13,379 nucleotides of DNA, from contig DGQO01000043.1 in NCBI GenBank assembly GCA_002400445.1, forward strand, positions 14,517 to 27,895, written 5' to 3'. This document shows, piece by piece, positions 8,526 to 13,379 of this stretch. This DNA is from Chitinophagaceae bacterium UBA4412. GTDB lineage: Bacteria > Bacteroidota > Bacteroidia > Chitinophagales > Chitinophagaceae. The position numbers and the translations under genes were made by a program. The first letter of the stretch is position 1. Each line of letters begins with the position of its first letter. The notes below the pieces were generated by a model. The model was not told the DNA's origin and ran no database searches. It saw only the letters and a program-made list of their open reading frames with translations.

Positions 8526-8576
8526 AGGTGCAGATAGGCTTTAAGCCTGCATGGCTTTGCAGAGCAAGGCCTACCT
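8526..8576 (+). promoter_or_regulatory. Possible structured leader upstream of the D-lactate dehydrogenase gene
   Basis: The 270 bases between the SemiSWEET start and the dehydrogenase start hold no credible gene. Near their right end is a nested fold: AGG (8526-8528) with CCT (8574-8576), TAGGC (8535-8539) with GCCTA (8569-8573), and CTGCA (8547-8551) with TGCAG (8558-8562) around TGGCTT. A competing perfect DNA palindrome, AGGCTT-T-AAGCCT, occupies 8536-8548. The fold ends 25 bases before the ATG. It matches no riboswitch class I recognise; it could be a leader hairpin, an operator, or chance. Confidence 0.3.
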
Positions 8577-8601
8577 TTACCGCCAACAAAAATCCCGGGA
8601 T

Positions 8602-9600
8602 ATGAAAATCACTTTTTTTTCTGCAAAGCCTTATGATAAAGAATTTTTCAACCGGGCAAATGAAGCTTTCGGTTTTGAAATTGAATATTACGAAACGCAT
8701 CTCGGGCCGCATATCGTAAACGTGGTGGATGATTCAGCCGCCGTATGCGTATTTGTAAATGATAAACTGAGTGCTGAAGTAATTAGTGTTTTAGCCGCTC
8801 GTGGGGTAAAGGTTATTGCACTGCGCTGCGCCGGTTTTAATAATGTAGATCTTGATGCAGCAAAGGAGCACGGCCTGCAAGTATGCAGGGTACCGGCCTA
8901 TTCTCCTGAAGCCGTGGCAGAACATGCCGTAGCTATGCTACTTACTATTAATCGTAAAACTCATAAAGCGTACAACCGGGTACGGGAGCAAAATTTTTCG
9001 CTTAACGGCTTGCTTGGTTTTAACCTGCATGGCAAAACGGTGGGTGTAATTGGTACGGGTAAAATAGGTAAAGTGTTTTGTAAGATTATGCTGGGCTTTG
9101 GCTGCAAGGTGCTGGCTTATGATAAATTTCCTGACGCCACACTTGGTCAGACAGGCGTGCAGTATGTGAGCCAGGAATTGCTCTTACAACAGTCTGATGT
9201 AATATCATTACATTGTCCGCTTACGGAAGAGAATCATTACCTCATAAATAAGAACAGTATTGGGATGATGAAACCTGGTGTTACACTGATCAATACCAGC
9301 AGGGGAGCGCTCATTAATACTGCAGATATTATTGCAGCCTTAAAGAGCCAAAAGGTGGGAAACCTATGCATAGATGTGTATGAGCAGGAAGAAAAATTAT
9401 TTTTCCGTGACCTGTCTGATACAATTATTGTAGATGACAATATTCAGCGGCTCATGAGTTTTCCTAATGTGCTTATTACGGCGCACCAGGCTTTTTTTAC
9501 AGAGGAAGCTTTAACGGAAATTGCAGAAGTTACGCTGCACAGCCTGGCGGTGCTGGGTAAGGGAGAACGACCCTCCAATCCTTCCGTGATGCTTACTTAA
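8602..9600 (+). CDS. ldhA: D-lactate dehydrogenase (D-2-hydroxyacid dehydrogenase family)
   Basis: This 332-residue cytoplasmic enzyme is predicted to interconvert pyruvate and D-lactate with NAD(H), regenerating NAD+ during oxygen limitation. The NAD-binding motif GVIGTGKIG is at residues 148-156, with acidic D174 after the second strand (LAYD) favouring NAD over NADP. Catalytic residues are R234 in NTSRGA, E263 in DVYEQEE and H295 in TAHQAFFT. LFFRDLSD (266-273) and the DDNIQRL segment are specific to LdhA-type D-lactate dehydrogenases rather than glycerate or phosphoglycerate dehydrogenases. The start at 8602 gives the family N-terminus MKITFFSAKPYD; an in-frame ATG at 8551 would add 17 unusual residues and begin inside the leader structure. 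It is a single-gene unit, converging with the binding-protein gene. Length and catalytic residues are normal. Confidence 0.93.
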   Translation: MKITFFSAKPYDKEFFNRANEAFGFEIEYYETHLGPHIVNVVDDSAAVCVFVNDKLSAEVISVLAARGVKVIALRCAGFNNVDLDAAKEHGLQVCRVPAYSPEAVAEHAVAMLLTINRKTHKAYNRVREQNFSLNGLLGFNLHGKTVGVIGTGKIGKVFCKIMLGFGCKVLAYDKFPDATLGQTGVQYVSQELLLQQSDVISLHCPLTEENHYLINKNSIGMMKPGVTLINTSRGALINTADIIAALKSQKVGNLCIDVYEQEEKLFFRDLSDTIIVDDNIQRLMSFPNVLITAHQAFFTEEALTEIAEVTLHSLAVLGKGERPSNPSVMLT

Positions 9601-9714
9601 ATGAGGCGAATGCGTTGTTGAAATATGCGATGCCGATGAACGGATTGCGACGCAACGATGATGCTATGAAATACAAAGGCTGGTATCAAGAAAATAATCC
9701 GCTAAGCCTGGAAC

Positions 9715-10905
9715 TCACCAGGCCCGGGTTATGCTTCCGTTCATGATGCGCATAAGATAGAGGTTCTTATTTTCAAAATAATCCGGCAGGCCTTTTCGGT
9801 TATTTAAGAATACAGGTCTGAACCTGAAGTCGCTGAAAATACGGTAAGGATAATCATTGAGGTGTGAAGTCATGTCATTGGGATAGCGAGCCAAAACCTT
9901 AATGCCCTGCAGTGTGATTTCGTAGCCCTTGTAAGTAAGGTCAGAAGGCACACCTTTATATTTACTCAGGTAGATATCTCTGATTTTTTTGCTGTGCTCA
10001 TCTGTTTTTGCATTGTAAAAAGGCGATGTATAGTAAACCGGGAAATCAGCGAGGGTCTTATTTTTTTGCATATTGCTAAAGCCATCCCAATTGGGCATTC
10101 CTATGAGCATAACCTTCTTATACGTTTTACTTACAGCCTGTAAATAAGTAGCCAGGTCATTGGCAAAACTCTCGGTAAGGCTGCCACCAATGATCACATT
10201 ATTTTTGGTGCTGTCCATTTTTGCAGCGAGGGCAGAAAAGTCGGAACTGGGAAAATTAAGTTGTGTGATTTTGAGCAGCGGTTTTCCATCGGGTGTGTTG
10301 ATGTCTTTAAAATTTTGCTGCACTACATTTTCCTGGCTACCGGGCCGGCTTGCGAGGATAATATTATCTGCACTGTGGTTGGATAATATGTAAGAATAGA
10401 TGGCTTCGCAATGTGCCTTAAGCGTGGGGTTAATGATTACGAGAAAAGGGTTTTGTGTAACGCCGCCATCATTGGGCAATACGGCGGAGATAAAGGGAAT
10501 ATTTTTTGCGCTGGCAAATGAGGCAAGCTGGCCATATTCCTGGTCCTTTACCGCACCTATGATCAGGTCTACTTTGTCTAATGCTTTTGACGCAATGAGC
10601 TCAGGTACTCCCTGTGTATAAGATTTAGAATCGTACACCTGTGTGTAAATCGTACTGTTAGGGATGGGAATACTATCCAAAGCTATCTGCGCACCTTGCA
10701 CAAAATCCAAACCCTGCAGGGCAAATTTTGGAAAAGTTCTGCCGTATTTGTAACTGCCATCGGCAAAAACAGAATCAAGGTACAAGGGTGCAAAAATAGC
10801 CACCCGATATGCGGATGGTTTACTGCCATCCAGTTGTGCTTCTGCCTTAGGCAGGAAGCAAGCGATACATAAAGTGAAGAAAAAAAATGAAAACAATTTT
10901 TGCAT
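9715..10905 (-). CDS. Exported periplasmic binding protein-like (LivK/Peripla_BP_6 superfamily), orphan
   Basis: This 396-residue protein starts with a signal peptide (MQKLFSFFFF core, predicted cleavage after AEA at residue 23). The mature part resembles type I periplasmic ligand-binding proteins of the branched-chain amino acid class: YRVAIFAPLYLDS, GLDFVQGAQIALDSI, DLIIGAVKDQEYGQLASFA and a late SDLTYKGYEITLQGI segment. The ATG at 10905 is preferred because it begins the signal peptide; an ATG at 10938 overlaps guaA and would put charged residues first. The start lies 23 bases after the guaA stop, so the two genes are probably cotranscribed. No ABC permease or ATPase is adjacent, and no LysM domain is present as in some Bacteroidota relatives. 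It may sense or scavenge a small molecule, or play a structural role like the related LpoA C-terminal domain. The fold call is good; the ligand is unknown. Confidence 0.78.
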   Translation of the reverse strand: MQKLFSFFFFTLCIACFLPKAEAQLDGSKPSAYRVAIFAPLYLDSVFADGSYKYGRTFPKFALQGLDFVQGAQIALDSIPIPNSTIYTQVYDSKSYTQGVPELIASKALDKVDLIIGAVKDQEYGQLASFASAKNIPFISAVLPNDGGVTQNPFLVIINPTLKAHCEAIYSYILSNHSADNIILASRPGSQENVVQQNFKDINTPDGKPLLKITQLNFPSSDFSALAAKMDSTKNNVIIGGSLTESFANDLATYLQAVSKTYKKVMLIGMPNWDGFSNMQKNKTLADFPVYYTSPFYNAKTDEHSKKIRDIYLSKYKGVPSDLTYKGYEITLQGIKVLARYPNDMTSHLNDYPYRIFSDFRFRPVFLNNRKGLPDYFENKNLYLMRIMNGSITRAW

Positions 10906-10928
10906 ACCAGGACTTTTTTGCTGTTGAT

Positions 10929-12464
10929 TTATTCCCATTCTATTGTGGCTGGGGGCTTACTGCTAATATCGTAAACCACCCTGTTAATTCCTTTTACATT
11001 ATTAATGATGGCATTGCTCACTTCGGCCAGGAACGCATAGGGTAAGTGCGCCCAGTCTGCCGTCATTCCATCTACGGACGTCACTGCCCGCAGTGCTACA
11101 GTAAATTCATAAGTTCTTTCATCGCCCATTACGCCTACACTTTTTACCGGTAACAAGATGGCACCTGCCTGCCACACTTCTTTATACAATTGGTGCTTCT
11201 TGAGCAGGTCTGTATAAATCTTGTCAGCATCTTGCAATAACTGTACCTTATCTTCTGTTACTTCTCCTAAAATGCGAATGGCCAAACCGGGGCCGGGAAA
11301 AGGATGCCTGCTCAGCATTTCTGCGGGTATGCCTAATTCAGCACCTATTTTACGCACTTCATCTTTGAATAAAGAGCGCAAAGGTTCTACCAGTTTCATT
11401 TTCATCTTTTCTGGCAAGCCGCCTACATTGTGATGGCTTTTGATCATAACGGAAGGGCCATGCACAGAAACTGATTCTATTACATCAGGATAGATCGTAC
11501 CCTGGCCTAAATATTCAATACCGGAAATCTGTTGCGCTTCTTCATCAAATACATCAATAAAACATTGCCCAATCGCCTTACGCTTTTCTTCTGGTAACAC
11601 TTTGCCGGCAAGCTTTGTATAAAAATGCTCCCGTGCATTTACGCCTTTTACATTTAGCCCCAGTTCTTTATAGATGTCTAACACTTCCTCAAACTCCTGT
11701 TTACGCAGCACGCCGTTATCTACAAAGATGCCATACAGGTTTTTACCAATGGCTTTATGAATAAGTGTAGCGGCCACCGTACTATCTACGCCTCCGCTAA
11801 GGCCCATTACCACTTTGCTATTTCCAAGTTGTTTTTTTAATGCTGCTACGGTATCTGTAATGAAATGTGCCGGCGTCCAGTCTTGCGTGCAGTGGCAAAT
11901 ATTTACCAGGAAATTTTCAATGATTTTTTTGCCTTCGGTAGAATGATATACTTCCGGGTGAAACTGCAGGCCATATATGGGATGGGTTGAACTATGCGGC
12001 GCTTTAAAAGCGGCAACCGGTATATCTTCTGTGGTACCCAATAACTCAAAGCTTGCAGGTAATTTTTTAATCGTATCGCTGTGACTCATCCATACCTGCG
12101 TAGGAGAGGAAAGACCCGCCAGCAGCAAATCATCAGATTTACGAATGAAACTTGCCCGGCCATATTCCCGCTTGTCACTTTTTTCTACCAGGCCGCCAAA
12201 AATTTTTGCGGTAAGCTGGGCACCGTAGCAAACACCTAAAACGGGTACCTGGTCGGCCAGGCCTTTCACATCTACCAGCGGGGCATTTGCATCGTTTACA
12301 GAAAATGGGGAGCCGGACAAAATGATACCCCTGAGCCCGGGCTCATACTGCACCGGTTTATTAAAAGGTTGAATCTCGCAAAATACATTGGCTTCTCTTA
12401 CCACACGGGCAATTAACTGTGTGTATTGAGATCCAAAATCCAGGATCAGTATTTTTTCCGTCAT
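10929..12464 (-). CDS. guaA: GMP synthase, glutamine-hydrolysing
   Basis: This 511-residue cytoplasmic enzyme makes GMP from XMP, ATP and glutamine, the last step of guanine nucleotide synthesis. The N-terminal class I glutamine amidotransferase has GVCYGAQ with nucleophile C79, and QFHPEVYHS with H169 and E171. The ATP-pyrophosphatase domain begins near 200 with the P-loop SGGVDS at 223-228. The C-terminal dimerisation domain contains RHPFPGPGL (386-394), DERTYEF (448-454), [13 protein letters not shown] (463-475) and ends in KPPATIEWE. The start at 12464 gives the usual [16 protein letters not shown]; an upstream in-frame ATG at 12518 adds 18 residues not typical of the family. It leads a two-gene unit with the binding protein and diverges from the DUF2807 gene. 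No purine riboswitch is visible upstream. Confidence 0.98.
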   Translation of the reverse strand: MTEKILILDFGSQYTQLIARVVREANVFCEIQPFNKPVQYEPGLRGIILSGSPFSVNDANAPLVDVKGLADQVPVLGVCYGAQLTAKIFGGLVEKSDKREYGRASFIRKSDDLLLAGLSSPTQVWMSHSDTIKKLPASFELLGTTEDIPVAAFKAPHSSTHPIYGLQFHPEVYHSTEGKKIIENFLVNICHCTQDWTPAHFITDTVAALKKQLGNSKVVMGLSGGVDSTVAATLIHKAIGKNLYGIFVDNGVLRKQEFEEVLDIYKELGLNVKGVNAREHFYTKLAGKVLPEEKRKAIGQCFIDVFDEEAQQISGIEYLGQGTIYPDVIESVSVHGPSVMIKSHHNVGGLPEKMKMKLVEPLRSLFKDEVRKIGAELGIPAEMLSRHPFPGPGLAIRILGEVTEDKVQLLQDADKIYTDLLKKHQLYKEVWQAGAILLPVKSVGVMGDERTYEFTVALRAVTSVDGMTADWAHLPYAFLAEVSNAIINNVKGINRVVYDISSKPPATIEWE

Positions 12465-12471
12465 AAGGCTG

Positions 12472-12479
12472 CGAAGATA
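12472..12479 (-). promoter_or_regulatory. Candidate -7 element for guaA
   Basis: The minus strand reads TATCTTCG immediately upstream of the guaA start, one mismatch from TAnnTTTG and resembling the common TATCTTTG form. It ends 7 bases before the ATG, which would give a very short leader. No TTG is found at the expected -33 spacing, so support is partial. Confidence 0.35.
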
Positions 12480-12539
12480 ACTATTCAGCACATGATTTTT
12501 TTGAAGGACGGCCTGCAAATACCGTTTATGTTTTTACAA

Positions 12540-12571
12540 TTGCAGATTATCGGAATTAATTTAAATATTTG
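12540..12571 (+). promoter_or_regulatory. Candidate promoter for the DUF2807 lipoprotein gene
   Basis: TTG at 12540-12542 is followed after 21 bases by AATATTTG at 12564-12571, one mismatch from the Bacteroidota -7 consensus TAnnTTTG with a tolerable spacer. The element ends 19 bases before the ATG at 12591, leaving a short leader. The 126-base gap between this gene and guaA must hold both promoters. Confidence 0.45.
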
Positions 12572-12590
12572 TATCCAAAATCAAAGAGCC

Positions 12591-13292
12591 ATGAAATTTA
12601 TCTTAGTCTTCATCACAACCATTCTTAGTTTAGCTGCCTGCACTTTTCGGAGTGGAAGTGGAAACATCGTAACCGAGCAACGGCAGACAGCGGCATTTAC
12701 AGGCGTAAAAGCCAGCGGAGACTTTGAAGTGGAAATTGTACCTGCAGACAATTTAAAACTTACAGTAGAGGCAGATGATAATGTAATAGGCGATATCATC
12801 ACCAAAACGGAAGATAATATGCTGCAGATTAAGTTGCGCAGTGGTTTAAACTGGAATAATTTTCACGCAAAAATTTATATATCTGCACCCGGCATCCGGT
12901 TAATAGAAACGACTGCAGGCGCAGAAGCAACGGTGAATGGTACTTTAAAGACCGATGAAAATGTAAGCCTGCAAGCTTCCAGTGGTTCCAGTATTAAAGC
13001 TAATATTGATGCACCTCTGGCTGCGGCGGGGGTGAGCAGCGGAGGAGAAATAGAAGTAAGTGGGCGTACAAAAGCGTTTGAAGCAAATGCCAGCAGTGGA
13101 AGCGAGTTACATGCGGAACAACTACTTACGGAAAGCACCGTTGCACAGGCCAGTAGTGGAGGAAGTGTATCCGTTCATGCAAGTGTAAAACTTGATGCCC
13201 AGGCCAGCAGCGGGGGATCAGTTCATTACCGGGGTAATCCACAAGTTACAAAGCAGGAAAGTAGTGGGGGAAGCGTGAGTAAGACAGATTAA
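12591..13292 (+). CDS. DUF2807 (head-GIN) family lipoprotein
   Basis: This 233-residue protein has a lipoprotein signal (MKFILVFITT, lipobox LAAC with C17 the predicted lipidated residue). After the cysteine comes TFRSGSGN, with no acidic export signal, so it may stay at the inner membrane or face the periplasm; this is inference. The domain opens with GNIVTEQRQTAAFTGVKASG (24-43), typical of the family, followed by a beta-rich region (DFEVEIVPADNLKLTVEADD). The C-terminal half is a right-handed beta-helix-like series of six SSG turns at 130, 149, 168, 188, 207 and 224, mostly ASSGGSV-like. The biochemical function of the family is unknown. The ATG at 12591 is chosen because it starts the lipoprotein signal; an in-frame ATG at 12426 would extend back into guaA. 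No clear terminator follows. Confidence 0.9.
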   Translation: MKFILVFITTILSLAACTFRSGSGNIVTEQRQTAAFTGVKASGDFEVEIVPADNLKLTVEADDNVIGDIITKTEDNMLQIKLRSGLNWNNFHAKIYISAPGIRLIETTAGAEATVNGTLKTDENVSLQASSGSSIKANIDAPLAAAGVSSGGEIEVSGRTKAFEANASSGSELHAEQLLTESTVAQASSGGSVSVHASVKLDAQASSGGSVHYRGNPQVTKQESSGGSVSKTD

Positions 13293-13330
13293 AACTTCAT
13301 GTGCAAAGGCCTTTAATTGCTAAAGTAAAA

Positions 13331-13362
13331 CAGTTTGAAATGCAAACTGCCTTAGCCGGCAG
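13331..13362 (+). other. Two short inverted repeats downstream of the DUF2807 gene
   Basis: CAGTTTG (13331-13337) and CAAACTG (13343-13349) form a perfect 7-bp hairpin with a 5-base loop. A second stem, CTGCC (13347-13351) with GGCAG (13358-13362), overlaps the first by three bases, so the two are alternatives at that junction. No T-run follows within the window, so this is not a standard terminator. It could be part of a regulatory region for a gene beyond the right edge. Confidence 0.25.
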
Positions 13363-13379
13363 GATAAAGGCACATCAAG

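Larger units (their letters stand above)
8432..9656. repeat. Inverted pair of an 11-base palindromic sequence flanking the D-lactate dehydrogenase gene
   Basis: GTTGCGTCGCA lies on the plus strand at 8432-8442 and, inverted, at 9646-9656, outside both ends of the dehydrogenase gene. Identity stops after 11 bases. The core TGCG-N-CGCA is itself a dyad; the right copy extends to TTGCG-A-CGCAA. The span given covers both copies. It may be chance, a protein-binding site, or a genome-wide short repeat; the sequence alone cannot decide. Confidence 0.3.

Noticed and set aside
8350..8544. Small gene in the gap before the D-lactate dehydrogenase
   Set aside because: The 64-residue translation is Cys-rich and low-complexity with no recognisable domain, and it overlaps the leader structure.
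8551..8601. Upstream in-frame start of the D-lactate dehydrogenase
   Set aside because: The extra 17 residues are absent from the family N-terminus, which begins with the MKITFF strand at 8602.
12426..12590. N-terminal extension of the DUF2807 protein overlapping guaA
   Set aside because: A lipoprotein signal with lipobox begins at 12591, and the extension runs antisense through the guaA start.

Overview
The window looks like an ordinary chromosomal stretch from a member of the Bacteroidota, probably near the Chitinophagaceae. The clearest sign is a very large secreted protein ending in a type IX secretion (T9SS) sorting domain, a system confined to this phylum. AT-rich upstream regions with TAnnTTTG-like elements and few clear Shine-Dalgarno sequences fit. 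The family placement is an impression from protein style, not a computed result. I found no mobile element, CRISPR array, rRNA or tRNA.

Left (1-3276, minus strand): an operon of DNA-repair genes read right to left: a metallo-beta-lactamase/beta-CASP exonuclease, an ATP-dependent DNA ligase that overlaps it by ATGA, and an Lhr-type DEXH helicase cut by the left edge. This is the ligase-associated DNA damage response cluster. Its usual fourth member, an Mre11/SbcD-like metallophosphoesterase, is not in the window and may lie beyond base 1.

Middle (3277-8061): a divergent intergenic region with a perfect 7-bp inverted repeat, then a 1507-residue exported metzincin-type metalloprotease. It has a signal peptide, propeptide, zinc site HEVGHQLGGNH, several beta-sandwich regions, six copies of a roughly 92-residue Ig-like repeat, and a T9SS C-terminal domain. 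A strong intrinsic terminator follows.

Right-middle (8062-9714): a minus-strand SemiSWEET sugar transporter subunit, a 270-base gap with a structured leader, and a plus-strand D-lactate dehydrogenase. Together they hint at sugar handling and fermentation, but they are divergent genes and nothing proves a functional link.

Right (9715-13379): a minus-strand pair of guaA (GMP synthase) and an exported periplasmic-binding-protein-like gene 23 bases downstream with no transporter genes beside it. Divergent from guaA is a small lipoprotein of the DUF2807 (head-GIN) family with a repeated SSGGS beta-helix pattern.

I see no convincing wholly new system. The points most worth a second look are the orphan binding protein coupled to guaA, the Ig-repeat T9SS protease with its palindromic upstream site, and the leader structure and inverted 11-mer pair around the D-lactate dehydrogenase gene.
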